A DNA stretch of 64,000 bases from DASZHJ01 sp963735465 (GCA_963735465.1 CAVTLA010000002.1:620001-684000); one strand, 5' to 3'; counted from the stretch's first letter, positions 34,837 to 43,866 are shown. Numbers and translations: made by a program. Notes: generated by a model not told the origin, from the letters alone.

Positions 34837-35757
34837 TTACCGCGCCTCGACGCTCTCGCGCGGTTCCGGCACGCGGTCCTCGTCGGCGCAGGCGCTGATG
34901 ATGGCGTCCATGACGACGCGCACCCGGGCGGCCTTGTAGACGTCGGGGTGCACGATCAGCCAGAGGTCCATGTGCTGCTCCCGGTCGGGCCAGATGCGCG
35001 TGAGATGCGGCTCGCGCGCGGCCAGATGCGGCGGCAGCAGCGCGATCCCCAACCCGGCATTCGCCGCCGACAGCACCGCCAGCACCGTGTTCGCCTCCAC
35101 GACCACGCGGCCGTTGGTGACCGGCTCGTCGCAGAGCGTGGTCATCCGGTAGGCGGAGCCCGGGGCGTAGAGCGCGACGAGATCGTGCCCCAGGAACCAG
35201 GTGCCGCGCGCCGGCTGGCCGCGCTCGGCGATGTAGGATTTGGCGGCATAGAGTCCGGCGGTGAGCCGGCCGATCCTGCGGGTGATGAGGCCGGACAAGG
35301 CGGGCCGGGTCATGCGGATGCCGATGTCGGCCTGATATGTCGAGATGTGATGGCCGGCGCCGTCGGCGTGCCCGCGCTCCATCCACAGCACGAGGCGCAC
35401 ATCCGGATAGCGCTCGTGCAGGCGCGCCAGGGCCGGGGCGATCCGCGTCTCGACGAAGCCGTCGGGCATGGAGAGGCGCACCGTGCCGGTCAGTTGCGCA
35501 TCGAGGCCGCCGGTTCGACGCTCGATTGCCCGCGCTTCCTCCTCCATCCGCAGGGCGTTGGCGAGGAGGGATTCGCCGGCTTCCGTCAGCAGGTAGCCCG
35601 CCGGCGTGTGCGCGAAGAGCTTGGCGCCGAGCTGCCGCTCCAGCGCCGCCAGTCGCCGACCGGCCGTGGCCTGATCGACGCCAAGCTGGCGCCCCGCGGC
35701 CCGCAACGATCCCTCTCGATTGATGGCGAGGAAAAAGCGGACGTGATCCCAATCCAT
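34837..35757 (-). CDS. LysR-family transcriptional regulator
   Basis: 306-residue LysR protein from MDWDHVRFFLAINREGSLRAAGRQLGVDQATAGRRLAALERQLGAKLF (winged HTH), with a standard effector-binding domain after it. An in-frame ATG at 35781 would add eight residues; neither start has a strong ribosome-binding site. It is convergent with yejF, 7 bp apart. There is no divergent partner, so the target genes are not indicated by position. Confidence 0.87.
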   Translation of the reverse strand: MDWDHVRFFLAINREGSLRAAGRQLGVDQATAGRRLAALERQLGAKLFAHTPAGYLLTEAGESLLANALRMEEEARAIERRTGGLDAQLTGTVRLSMPDGFVETRIAPALARLHERYPDVRLVLWMERGHADGAGHHISTYQADIGIRMTRPALSGLITRRIGRLTAGLYAAKSYIAERGQPARGTWFLGHDLVALYAPGSAYRMTTLCDEPVTNGRVVVEANTVLAVLSAANAGLGIALLPPHLAAREPHLTRIWPDREQHMDLWLIVHPDVYKAARVRVVMDAIISACADEDRVPEPRESVEAR

Positions 35758-35898
35758 CTGGACCGGTGTGTTTCTCTGCATGTGCGTAGCGCGCAGCTTG
35801 CGGCGCGGCGCGCCAGTTCGGCACTGTCAATTTCTCATGGGAGATCTGATGAATGCGCGGCCCGCACCGCGCGCCATCCATGCCTTGCGCGAAAGAAA

Positions 35899-35924
35899 GC
35901 CCGCCAGCGCGACCGCCGGCGGGC
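35899..35924 (-). terminator. Rho-independent terminator of the porin gene
   Basis: Read on the minus strand, a GC-rich stem GCCCGCC...GGCGGGC is followed by TTTCTTTC. It lies about 85 bp downstream of the DcaP-like porin stop (36009). Confidence 0.65.
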
Positions 35925-36008
35925 TCAGTGAGGCTTTGGGGGTAGTTTCTTGCTCAGAGACGGCCGGACGATCGGAACGCCATTCCGACGCCGGCCGGCG
36001 AAAGGAAG

Positions 36009-37334
36009 TTAGAACTTCCACTTCGCGGAATACTGGAAACGCATCGTGTTTCCGGTCTGCTGATCCTCCAATTCGCGCTCCGCGTAGATGAACTCGACAC
36101 CCGTATCCACCGACGGGATAGGGCTCCAGATCAAATTCACGTGTCCGGTGATGTAGTGCTTGTTCAGGGCCGTGAACGACGCGGCGTTCACGAAGCCGCC
36201 GTCGTTCTCGAATTGGATATAGGAGCCGCTGAGGTCGGAGCGCAGATTGTCCGCCCACCAATGCTCGTATCCGGCCATGACGCCCCAGGCCGAGATCGCC
36301 TGGGAATCGCCGTTGACGTTGTTGACGTAGAGATCCGGGCAGCCGCTCTGGGAGCAGTTCGTCGAGAGGTACCGTCCGATACCCTCGCCGCCGAAGACCT
36401 GGCCGACGACGTCGTCCTTGCCCCAGGTCTTGAAGTCGCCGGAGATCCCGGCGCCGTAGCCGAAGCTGGACGCGCTGGTGTTCGGCGAGGTGGTGGTGAG
36501 GCCGGTGGCGCCGCCCTGATGATCGTAGAGATCCCGGAACACGCCGTGCAGCGATATGTGCCCCCAGGGCTGGGTATAATCGGCGCGCAGAATGAAGTCC
36601 GGAATCTTGCTGGCGTTGACGGTGCCGTTGAAGTTGCCGCTCGCGCTACCCGAAGTCGCGTCCACGAAATTGGTGTTCCCGTTCTCGATCGAGCCGATGA
36701 GCGAGATGCCGTCGCCGACATCGTAGGAGTAGCGGATCTGCGGAACGCGGTTGGTGCCGGGATAGTTGTCGCCGCCGAAGTCGAGGGTGTCAGGCTCGGC
36801 GTTGATGTCGCGGAAGGCCGAGAAGGTCTGGCCGGCGAGGAACGGACCGAGCGTGCCGTAAGCCTGCCGCAACCGGAGACCCGTCGAATTGCTCTCCGTG
36901 TTGAGGGTGGCGCCGTTGGTGAGACCGCTCGGATTCGTGAAATCGGCTTCGAGGAAGGTCTTCACCTCGCCGTAGGCGGTCGGCGTCCGCGTCTGGATGT
37001 TGAACCGCGATTCCGACGCCGTGAGCTGCGAGACGCCGTGGGTGCTGTGGCCGGCGGTCGCGGGATGACTGCCGGAGGCGTCGACCGGAATGCCGATGCC
37101 GCCGGAGAGCCCGCCGACCCCGGGGCCCGCCGAGGTGAAGTCGTAGAAGTAGTCGAGCTTCACATAGCCGCCGACGCTGAACGACGTGTTGGTGCCGGGA
37201 ACCAGGAAGGAGCCGGGGTAGGATCCCGCGCCCGGCGCGGTCTGCGCCTCGCCCGACGACATTCCCACCAATAGCGCCGCAGTCGCCGTCATTCCTCCTG
37301 CGGTCAAAGTTCGTAGACGCTGAGCCAGTGACAC
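36009..37334 (-). CDS. DcaP-like trimeric outer-membrane porin
   Basis: About 441-residue outer-membrane protein. Signal peptide region TAGGMTATAALLVGMSSGEAQ; the first strand is TSFSVGGYVKLDYFYDF, the typical DcaP-type opening. Further amphipathic strands include VKTFLEADF, LRLRQAYGTLGPFLAGQTFSAF and GVEFIYAERELEDQQTGNTMRFQYSAKWKF, with the terminal Phe required for outer-membrane insertion. GTG 37334 is preceded by GGAGGGG and is the better start; ATG 37361 is in frame upstream. It should allow diffusion of small, often anionic, solutes. A minus-strand terminator follows. Confidence 0.8.
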   Translation of the reverse strand: MSLAQRLRTLTAGGMTATAALLVGMSSGEAQTAPGAGSYPGSFLVPGTNTSFSVGGYVKLDYFYDFTSAGPGVGGLSGGIGIPVDASGSHPATAGHSTHGVSQLTASESRFNIQTRTPTAYGEVKTFLEADFTNPSGLTNGATLNTESNSTGLRLRQAYGTLGPFLAGQTFSAFRDINAEPDTLDFGGDNYPGTNRVPQIRYSYDVGDGISLIGSIENGNTNFVDATSGSASGNFNGTVNASKIPDFILRADYTQPWGHISLHGVFRDLYDHQGGATGLTTTSPNTSASSFGYGAGISGDFKTWGKDDVVGQVFGGEGIGRYLSTNCSQSGCPDLYVNNVNGDSQAISAWGVMAGYEHWWADNLRSDLSGSYIQFENDGGFVNAASFTALNKHYITGHVNLIWSPIPSVDTGVEFIYAERELEDQQTGNTMRFQYSAKWKF

Positions 37335-37504
37335 AGTTCCCCTCCGCCATATTGATTCCAACGGCGGAGGATTTATCAGTTGGCGAGAAGACGCGGATGC
37401 TGCGTTTCTGCATCAACGCGGCGCGGAATCCACGTCTTCTATTTTTGCTTTGGCATCGCCATCTCTAACGCCGCCGACGGCTCGCGATTTCGTGAGCGCG
37501 GAAA

Positions 37505-37837
37505 TTACTCCGCGACCAGCGTGCCCTTGGTGGTGCTCTTGTGGAAGTCATCGAAGAAGCCGTAGGTGCCCGGCTTGAGCGGGCCGATGAAAAGGCTGCC
37601 TTCCTTGCCGGCGGGAACGACCTTCTCCGCCTTGAAGTCGTGGCTCTCGAATTCCGCCGGCGTCGCGTCGAGATTCTTCACCGTCAGCTTCACTTTCTTG
37701 CCGGCGGGGATGGTGAGCTGCGCCGGGGTGAACTGATGGTCCTTGAGCGAGAGCTCGAAGGACGGGTCGTCGGCGCCGAAGGCGGCGGGACTGGCGAGCA
37801 GGGCAATCGCAAGCAGGCTCGCTGAAACGTATCGCAT
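37505..37837 (-). CDS. EfeO-type cupredoxin-domain periplasmic protein
   Basis: 110-residue exported protein. Signal peptide MRYVSASLLAIALLASPAAFGA, then one cupredoxin domain: FELSLKDHQFTPAQLTIPAGKKVKLTVKNLD, ESHDFKAEKVVPAGKEGSLFIGPLKPGTYGFFDDFHKSTTKGTLVAE. It lacks Cys and a full type-1 copper set but keeps the Glu/Asp/His positions found in EfeO-type cupredoxins that bind Fe or Cu. It is the last gene of the iron operon, 41 bp after efeB. Likely role is periplasmic iron handling with EfeB. Confidence 0.82.
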   Translation of the reverse strand: MRYVSASLLAIALLASPAAFGADDPSFELSLKDHQFTPAQLTIPAGKKVKLTVKNLDATPAEFESHDFKAEKVVPAGKEGSLFIGPLKPGTYGFFDDFHKSTTKGTLVAE

Positions 37838-37878
37838 GACTGGCTCTCCTGAGGGGTGATGCGGGATCCGATGCGCCG

Positions 37879-39168
37879 TCACGTCGTCTCGAACAGGCGC
37901 TGGCCGATGAATTCGCCTTCCGCGACGCCGCCGGGGCAGGCGAAGAGGCCGCCGCCGGTGTGGGTCACGAACTGGTTCATCATGTCGAGCTTCGACATGG
38001 TCTCGAAGATCTTGATGAAGCCGGTGCGGGGGTCGCGCTGGTAGGCGATGAAGAACAGGCCGGCGTCGTACTGCATGCCCTGACGCCAGGGCGGCCAGCG
38101 CTCGGCGGTGAAGTTCACGCCGTCGTTGTACGAGTAGGCGCGGCGCAGGATCTGCGCGCCGCCGTTGGTCTCCGGCGCCGCGAGGCGGAGATGGGCGGTG
38201 TCGGGGATGATGGGGTTCCCGTCCTTGTCGGCGGCGTCGAAGTCCGGCGCATCGGTCTCGTTCTTCTTGCCCAGCGGCGCGCCGGAATACTTGTGCCGGC
38301 CCACGACCTCCTCCTGGAAATCGACGCCGGTACGGTCCCAGTGCTCGAGGGAGATGCGGATGCGGCGCGCCACCACATAGGAGCCGCCGCGCATCCACGC
38401 CGGCCCGTCCTCGCCGATCCACACCACCGCGTCGAGATCCGCGGGATTGCGGGTGCCGTCCTTGAAGCCCATGAGATTGCGCGGCGTGCCGCCGGCGGGG
38501 GACTTCGACAGGAAGCCGCTCTGCACCCAGCGCAGCTGGGCCACGCCATAGGCGAGGCGTGCCAGCTGCCGCACCGCGTGAAAGGCGACCTGGGGATCGT
38601 CGGTGCAGGCCTGCACCGAGAGATCGCCGCCGGTGTGGGCGTCGACGAGCTGATCGCCGTTGAACCGCGGCAGATCCACCAGCGCCTCGGGCCGGTGCGC
38701 CGCCAGGCCATAGCGGTCACCGCCCTCCTTGACGAAGAGCCCGGCGCCGAAGCCGAAGGTGAGGGTGAGCCGCGCCGGCGCGAGGCCCAGCGCGTCGCCG
38801 GAATCGAGGGGCGGCACGGCGATGTCGTCGCCGAGCGGCTCCGCCGTCTGGCCGGCGGTCAGCCGCGCCGATGCGGCGGTCCAGGCCCGCAGCATCGCCA
38901 CCACGTCGTCGCGCTTGGGCGTCACGAGATCGAAGGCGGCGAAGTAGCTGTGGCTCTGCTGCGGCGTCGCGATGCCGCCCTGGCGCTTGCCCCAGAACGG
39001 CTCGATGAGGCTGCCGGCCGCCGGCTGCCCGGCGGCAATCTCCGTCGCCGCCCGCGCACGGCCGACGCCGGCGGCCGCCACCGCGCCGCCCGCGCCCAGG
39101 AGAAAGCCGCGGCGCGTCGCCGTGGCGCTCAGCGTGCTGTCGTCGTCCGGTGGCGTCTTCTCGACCAT
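37879..39168 (-). CDS. efeB: EfeB, Tat-exported Dyp-type haem peroxidase/deferrochelatase
   Basis: 429-residue Dyp-type peroxidase exported by Tat (TRRGFLLGAGGAVAAAGVGRARA). The Dyp hallmark GxxDG is present in NLMGFKDGTRNPADLD. The proximal haem region includes YVVARRIRISLEHWDRT and HLRLAAPETNGGAQILRRAYSYNDG, and the EfeB C-terminus is LFFIAYQRDPRTGFIKIFETMSKLDMMNQFVTHTGGGLFACPGG. It oxidises Fe(II) or extracts iron from haem for uptake. It lies 11 bp after the beta-propeller gene in a leftward operon with a Fur box. Confidence 0.92.
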   Translation of the reverse strand: MVEKTPPDDDSTLSATATRRGFLLGAGGAVAAAGVGRARAATEIAAGQPAAGSLIEPFWGKRQGGIATPQQSHSYFAAFDLVTPKRDDVVAMLRAWTAASARLTAGQTAEPLGDDIAVPPLDSGDALGLAPARLTLTFGFGAGLFVKEGGDRYGLAAHRPEALVDLPRFNGDQLVDAHTGGDLSVQACTDDPQVAFHAVRQLARLAYGVAQLRWVQSGFLSKSPAGGTPRNLMGFKDGTRNPADLDAVVWIGEDGPAWMRGGSYVVARRIRISLEHWDRTGVDFQEEVVGRHKYSGAPLGKKNETDAPDFDAADKDGNPIIPDTAHLRLAAPETNGGAQILRRAYSYNDGVNFTAERWPPWRQGMQYDAGLFFIAYQRDPRTGFIKIFETMSKLDMMNQFVTHTGGGLFACPGGVAEGEFIGQRLFETT

Positions 39169-39179
39169 TCCCGTCGTCC

Positions 39180-40343
39180 TCAATGCGCCAGCACGACGGT
39201 GTTCTGGTCGTCCTGCACGTAGTAGAAGCCGGTGCCATCGGGCGTCATCGCGATGCCGAAGAGATCGCCGCTGCCGGGCGGGGTCTGCGCCTTGTCGGTG
39301 TCGATCCACTGCGCATAGATCTGCTTGCCGGTCACGGGATCCACCTCCACCACCTGGCCGTTGAGGGCGTTGGTCACCAGGAGATGGCCGTTCGGCGCCG
39401 TCGCCAGGGCCAGCGGCCGCTTCAGCAGCCCGCCCTTGGTGACTTCCTTGCCGGTGCCGGCGCTGTCGGTTCGCGTCGCCGCATCCGCGATCGCGACGAT
39501 GCTGTTGGTGGTGGCGTCGGAGACGTAGAGCACGCCGTCCTTGCCGAGCGCGAGGCCGGTCGGGCCGACGATGAAGACGCTCTTGTCCGCCTGCTCGCCG
39601 AAGCCGCTGCCGATCACCGTCTGCCTGGCGACCACGGGCGGCTTGCCCTCCGGGATCGAGAGCTCGAGCCGCAGCACCGTCGCCTTGTTGACGATCGGCG
39701 ATTCATCGCCCTCGGGCGCGCCGACGCCGAAGCCGGTGTTGCTGACGAAGAGCGTCGCGGTGGCGCCGTTGTCGATCACGGCCATGTTGCCCCAGGGGCC
39801 GTTGATGTTCGGGCCGGCGATGGTACCGGCGACCTCGCCCTGGGGGTTGAGCACGATCAGGCAGCCGTCGCCCTTCGTCGCCGTGGTGCCGTCGCGGCTC
39901 GGCAGGCTGCCGACGATGACCCAGCCCGACTTGAGCATGGTCATCGCCGTCGTCAGGCCGACGCCGCCGGGACAGGATTCGAGGTGGCGGGGAATGGCGG
40001 CGAAGAGCGACGCCTTCTTGGTCGAGGGCCGGTAGGCGACGATGGTGGTGCCCAGCCCCTGCAGGTTGTTCTTGTCGTTGAAGTTGTCGATGAGGACGTC
40101 GTCCTTCTGGATCTTGCCGGCGGAGACCGGCGCCACGACGAGGGCGTAGGGATTCTGATCGCCGTTGTCCGGCACCGACGAGGTCAGGGTGGTGTGGCGG
40201 TGCACGGTCTCCAGGAAGCCCTGGGGATCCGCGGCGCCGGCACTCCCCGGCAGGATCACGGCGGCTGCCAGGAGCACGCCCGCGACGGCGCTTTTTCTCC
40301 GGCGGGAACGCTCGGGCATCAGAATATTGCGAACGAGTGTCAT
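39180..40343 (-). CDS. Secreted NHL/SMP-30-like beta-propeller protein in iron operon
   Basis: 387-residue exported protein. Signal peptide region KSAVAGVLLAAAVILPGSAGAA; a downstream in-frame ATG at 40319 is an alternative start. Repeated blades of the form GPTGLALGKDGVLYVSDATTNSIVAI, RPLALATAPNGHLLVTNALNGQVVEVDP and DLFGIAMTPDGTGFYYVQDDQNTVVL mark a six-blade-type propeller. It sits between the OprB-like porin and efeB. Function is unknown: it may be a metal-binding, docking or lactonase-like protein. Confidence 0.75.
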   Translation of the reverse strand: MTLVRNILMPERSRRRKSAVAGVLLAAAVILPGSAGAADPQGFLETVHRHTTLTSSVPDNGDQNPYALVVAPVSAGKIQKDDVLIDNFNDKNNLQGLGTTIVAYRPSTKKASLFAAIPRHLESCPGGVGLTTAMTMLKSGWVIVGSLPSRDGTTATKGDGCLIVLNPQGEVAGTIAGPNINGPWGNMAVIDNGATATLFVSNTGFGVGAPEGDESPIVNKATVLRLELSIPEGKPPVVARQTVIGSGFGEQADKSVFIVGPTGLALGKDGVLYVSDATTNSIVAIADAATRTDSAGTGKEVTKGGLLKRPLALATAPNGHLLVTNALNGQVVEVDPVTGKQIYAQWIDTDKAQTPPGSGDLFGIAMTPDGTGFYYVQDDQNTVVLAH

Positions 40344-40395
40344 TACTATCACCTGCACAAATCTCGGATCGCGGGGTCGCTCGGCCCAGGTCGGC

Positions 40396-41892
40396 TCAGA
40401 ACGTGATGATGGTGCGGACGCCGATGACGGCTTCGTTGCCCACCCGCTGCGTCGGGTTGTTGGGGTTCGCGATGCCGGCACCGGGATTGAAGACGTACTG
40501 GAAGTCGGGCTGGATCTGCCACCACGCGGCGGCCTGGTACTGGTAGGTCAGCTCGATGAACTGCTCCTTCGAGCGGACGGGAATGCCGGCGCCGGCGAGC
40601 GAGTTGGAATCCCGGTCGAGATCGCCGGCGCGGCCGCTGACCTTGGCGAGGCCGTAGCCGAGGCCCACGGTGTCGTCGTCGCGGCCCTCGAAGGGCGCCT
40701 TCAGGTTGACGCCGGCATTGACGCTGAAGTCCACGAGATTGCGATCGCTGGGCGCGCCCATGAGGCGGGCGAAGACGCCGACGGATTGCGGCGACTGGAA
40801 GTCCGGCCGCCAGACCATCTGATCGATGACGCCGTAGACGCTGAAATTGCCGCTGTGGGTGCGCGCGACGCCGCTGCTGGCGGGATCCGCGAGCGAGAGG
40901 CCGGTGTTGTCGAAGCGTTGATCGGAAAAACGCGCGGTGTCGTACCACATGCCGAGCTTGTAGGTGCCGGGGAGACCCGGCGTCTCGTCGACATGGGCGA
41001 GGTCGCCCATCGCCGGCTGATTGATCGCGTACTGCACCTCGGCGATGAAGAGCGTGCCGGTGTTGAGATTGAATTTGGTGCCCGACTTCTCCGCGCCGCG
41101 CAGCTGGGAGTCGTCGTTGAAGGGACCGCCCGGCGGATTGTCGTTGAAAACGCCGCCCTGCAGCGTCACCGACGGGGTTGGCTGCACCTTGCCGCGCACG
41201 CCCAAGGACGACAGCGGATAGGCCGGACCGCCGGCGAAGAGATCGACGGAGGGCACCATGGGCCAGCCCATCACCGTGTTGACGTAGAGCGCCGAGTATT
41301 GGCTGGTCATGAATTCCTGGTCGACGCTCTGCTGGCCGAGCTTCACGCTGGCGGCACCTTCCAGGAATTCCTGCTGATACCAGAGCTCCCAGAGGCGCGT
41401 GGCGCGGCTTGCCTCGATGCCGCTGGCAGTCTGCAGAGTGCCGAGATTGTCGGTGCTGAGATTGCGGCCGTGAATCTGCAGCGCGCTGGCGTTGAAGGTG
41501 CCGCCCTCCCAGCCGACCGCCTTCCCGGTGTCGAGCTGCAGCGACATGGTGGTGAGGCCGTCGTAGTCGAAGCCGGTGTGCACGCCGCCAGTGACGTTGC
41601 CGAGCACCTCGCTGGTCTCGCTCAGGGTCAATGTCACGCCGTAGGTGCCGAGCCTGGTGCGCAGCCCGCCCATGTCGCCCAGCAGATTGGCGCGCGACGG
41701 CGAGAACAGCCCGGTCAGAAAGCCGGGATCCGACGCCGGCGCCGTCTGGGCCTGAGCGTGCGTGCCGCTCGCCCACAGGAGCGCCGCCAGACAACCGGCG
41801 GAAGAGAGTGAGCGGATCGCCGCGCGCCTCCCGGGCCGGCTCGAAGCCTCCGCCGGCGGCTGAACGTGGCGGGAAGTACGGTCGATCGACAT
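40396..41892 (-). CDS. OprB-family outer-membrane porin, first gene of Fur-boxed operon
   Basis: 498-residue OprB-type (carbohydrate-selective) porin. Signal region AAIRSLSSAGCLAALLWASGTHAQA; then RANLLGDMGGLRTRLGTYGVTLTLSETSEVLGNVTGG, LWELWYQQEFLEGAASVKLGQQSVDQEFMTSQYSALYVN, and the C-terminus VIGVRTIITF with terminal Phe. ATG 41892 follows AGGGGAC by 8 bp. The 19-bp Fur box lies 59 bp upstream. Position suggests it carries an iron chelate or other iron source rather than a sugar; that is inference. Confidence 0.85.
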   Translation of the reverse strand: MSIDRTSRHVQPPAEASSRPGRRAAIRSLSSAGCLAALLWASGTHAQAQTAPASDPGFLTGLFSPSRANLLGDMGGLRTRLGTYGVTLTLSETSEVLGNVTGGVHTGFDYDGLTTMSLQLDTGKAVGWEGGTFNASALQIHGRNLSTDNLGTLQTASGIEASRATRLWELWYQQEFLEGAASVKLGQQSVDQEFMTSQYSALYVNTVMGWPMVPSVDLFAGGPAYPLSSLGVRGKVQPTPSVTLQGGVFNDNPPGGPFNDDSQLRGAEKSGTKFNLNTGTLFIAEVQYAINQPAMGDLAHVDETPGLPGTYKLGMWYDTARFSDQRFDNTGLSLADPASSGVARTHSGNFSVYGVIDQMVWRPDFQSPQSVGVFARLMGAPSDRNLVDFSVNAGVNLKAPFEGRDDDTVGLGYGLAKVSGRAGDLDRDSNSLAGAGIPVRSKEQFIELTYQYQAAAWWQIQPDFQYVFNPGAGIANPNNPTQRVGNEAVIGVRTIITF

Positions 41893-41950
41893 CTGCTTGT
41901 CCCCTGTGCCGGCGCCCTTGCAGTCGGCACGGCAAATCGCGGATCCAGAC

Positions 41951-41969
41951 GATAATGAGACTTATTATC
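41951..41969 (-). promoter_or_regulatory. Fur box upstream of porin/propeller/efeB/cupredoxin operon
   Basis: GATAATGAGACTTATTATC is a 19-bp near-palindrome matching the classical Fur consensus GATAATGATAATCATTATC at 16 of 19 positions. It lies 59 bp upstream of the OprB-like start, where it would block the promoter when iron is sufficient. The rest of the 41893-42354 gap holds a short direct repeat (TAGATCAA at about 42029 and 42041) and no supported gene. Confidence 0.8.
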
Positions 41970-42354
41970 ACTTTCAATCAAATTTGTGCGCCAGGCAGCT
42001 CCCACCCGAAATGCCCCGTCATAGGGGTAGATCAAGGCCTTAGATCAACGGATCAGAGACGGCGTGTCTCGCGGGCACCGCTGCGCGCCCACGCGATCGG
42101 CAGCCAATGGTCGGCGCAAATCCCGGCGCCGACGTCGCCGCCTCCTCGTGCACCAAGCCTCTCGCCATCCCGTGGCGTGCGCGCCGGTGACGCCGCAGCC
42201 CGACGATCGTGCGCCGAAACGACAGCGAGACGAGACCTTTGCCGCGATGCCGGCGCGCACCGGCATTCCCTGGCTTTGTCGCAATTTCCGCGCCGAACCG
42301 GTATCGCCTCCGGCGAAAAATGTCCTAGAGTGCGGCCTCACATCGAGCGCCCCC

Positions 42355-43284
42355 ATGATCCTCCTGTTCCGTTCCTCTTCCAATTCCGCCGGCCGCTGGA
42401 CGGCGGAACTTCAAAAGCACATGCCCGAGCTGGAAGTGCGCGTGTTCCCCGAGCTCGGCGATCCCAGGGATATCGACGCGGCGCTGGTGTGGAAGCCGCC
42501 GCCGGGCCTGCTGGCCTCGCTGCCGAAACTCCGCATGATCGTCACCCTCGGCGCCGGCGTGGATTTTCTCTACGCCGATCCCACCTTGCCGCGCCACGTG
42601 CCGATCGTGCGCCTGGTCGATCCCTACATGTCCGAGGCGATGAGCGAGTACGTGCTGACGCAAGTGCTGCGCCTGCATCGCCAGGACCTCGTCTATCTCG
42701 GCCAGCAGCGCGAGGGCGTGTGGCGCGACCATGCGCAGCCCAACGCCAGCGACCGCCGCGTCGGCATCCTGGGATTGGGCGAGCTCGGCGGCGATGCGGC
42801 GCGGAAGCTCGCGGTGCTGGGCTTTCAGGTCGCGGGCTGGAGCCGGCGCGAGCGGCGGCTGCCGGGCATCGCCACCTTTCACGGCCAGGACGGGCTCTCG
42901 GCGCTGGCGCGCCACAGCGAGATCCTGGTCTGCCTGCTGCCGCTGACGCCGGAGACCGAGGGCGTGCTCAACGCCGGGCTCTTCGCGCAGATGCCGAAGG
43001 GCGCCGCCATCGTCAACGCGGCGCGCGGCGGTCACCTCGTGGAGGAAGATCTGATCCCCGCCCTGGAGAGCGGTCAGCTTTCCGCCGCGGTCCTCGACGT
43101 CTTCCGGGAGGAGCCGCTGCCGGCGGGGCATCCGTTCTGGAAGCATCCGCGCATCGTGGTAACGCCGCACGCGGCGGCGGCGACCCATGCGCCCACGGCG
43201 GCGATCGGCGTCGCCGACAACCTGAAGCGCCTCGCCGACGGCCGTCCTCTCCTCAACGTCGTCGATCCCGCGCTCAAGTACTGA
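42355..43284 (+). CDS. ghrA: Glyoxylate/hydroxypyruvate reductase A-type D-2-hydroxyacid dehydrogenase
   Basis: 309-residue NAD(P)H-dependent reductase. The Rossmann motif is RRVGILGLGELGGDAARKLAVLGF, followed by WSR (an arginine favouring NADPH). Catalytic residues appear in NAARGGHLVEEDL (Arg), DVFREEPLP (Glu) and VTPHAAAATH (His). The VTLGAGVDFLYADPTLP segment is typical of GhrA. The frame stays open upstream to 42064, but that extension has no recognisable sequence. Reduces glyoxylate or hydroxypyruvate, with a possible link to the malate synthase gene nearby. Confidence 0.88.
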   Translation: MILLFRSSSNSAGRWTAELQKHMPELEVRVFPELGDPRDIDAALVWKPPPGLLASLPKLRMIVTLGAGVDFLYADPTLPRHVPIVRLVDPYMSEAMSEYVLTQVLRLHRQDLVYLGQQREGVWRDHAQPNASDRRVGILGLGELGGDAARKLAVLGFQVAGWSRRERRLPGIATFHGQDGLSALARHSEILVCLLPLTPETEGVLNAGLFAQMPKGAAIVNAARGGHLVEEDLIPALESGQLSAAVLDVFREEPLPAGHPFWKHPRIVVTPHAAAATHAPTAAIGVADNLKRLADGRPLLNVVDPALKY

Positions 43285-43624
43285 TCTCGCGCGCGGCCCG
43301 GGCGACCACGCCGGAAAAATCCGAGAGAAAGACCGCGCCCTTCACCGTGCGCTGCACCAGCACCGTGCGCCGGTCCTCCTCATCGCGGCGGCGCCGGGCG
43401 AAATCGAGGGCGCCGAGGCGATCGAGCGCACGGGTGATCGCCGGCTTCGAGACCTTGAGCAGGCTCGCAAGGCCCCGCACCGTGTGCGGCGGCGGCGTCA
43501 GATAGACCGTCAGCACGACCGCGAGCTGCCGCGCGGACAGGTCGGCGCCGCCGCCGCGCACGGTGGTCACCAAAGCCCGCCGCCACAGCTCGAGCGCCTC
43601 CTGCGGCTTGACCGCGAGCGCCAT
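43274..43624 (-). CDS. MarR-like winged-helix regulator
   Basis: 116-residue protein with ADLSARQLAVVLTVYLTPPPHTVRGLASLLKVSKPAITRALDRLGALDFARRRRDEEDRRTVLVQRT, a clear MarR-type HTH and wing. It is shorter than usual (about 140-150 residues), with reduced dimerisation helices. Its 3' end overlaps the ghrA 3' end by 11 bp in convergent orientation. Target unknown. Confidence 0.83.
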   Translation of the reverse strand: MALAVKPQEALELWRRALVTTVRGGGADLSARQLAVVLTVYLTPPPHTVRGLASLLKVSKPAITRALDRLGALDFARRRRDEEDRRTVLVQRTVKGAVFLSDFSGVVARAAREIST

Positions 43625-43724
43625 GACTCCCTCCGCCGAATCGTTCCGCCTGCGAACCGATCCTCGGAAAATGTGGTTGAAGAAGAGTTAACGGGGGATT
43701 CACCATGACGCGGCGTGGAGCTGC

Positions 43725-43866
43725 CCTCACCCTCCCAAGGCTTCGCCTTGGGCCCCTCCCTCTCCCGCTCACGCGGGCGAGGGGCTAAGCAACGCAGCCT
43801 TGAAAGCCCCTCGCCCGCAGAGCGGGAGAGGGAGGGGCCCGTCGCAAAGCGACGGGAGGGTGAGGG
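43725..43866. repeat. Palindromic repeat family B, copy 2
   Basis: About 142 bp beginning CCCTCACCCTCCC, ending GGAGGTGAGGG, with nested arms CCCTCCCTCTCCCGCT / AGCGGGAGAGGGAGGG and CGAGGGGCT / AGCCCCTCG. Tip sequences differ from copy 1 (CAAGGCTTCGCCTTG here). It ends exactly at the stop codon of the M17 peptidase. Confidence 0.8.

Noticed and set aside
42064..42354. 97-codon in-frame N-terminal extension of the GhrA gene
   Set aside because: It is Arg-rich and unlike any dehydrogenase N-terminus. ATG 42355 gives the normal family length.
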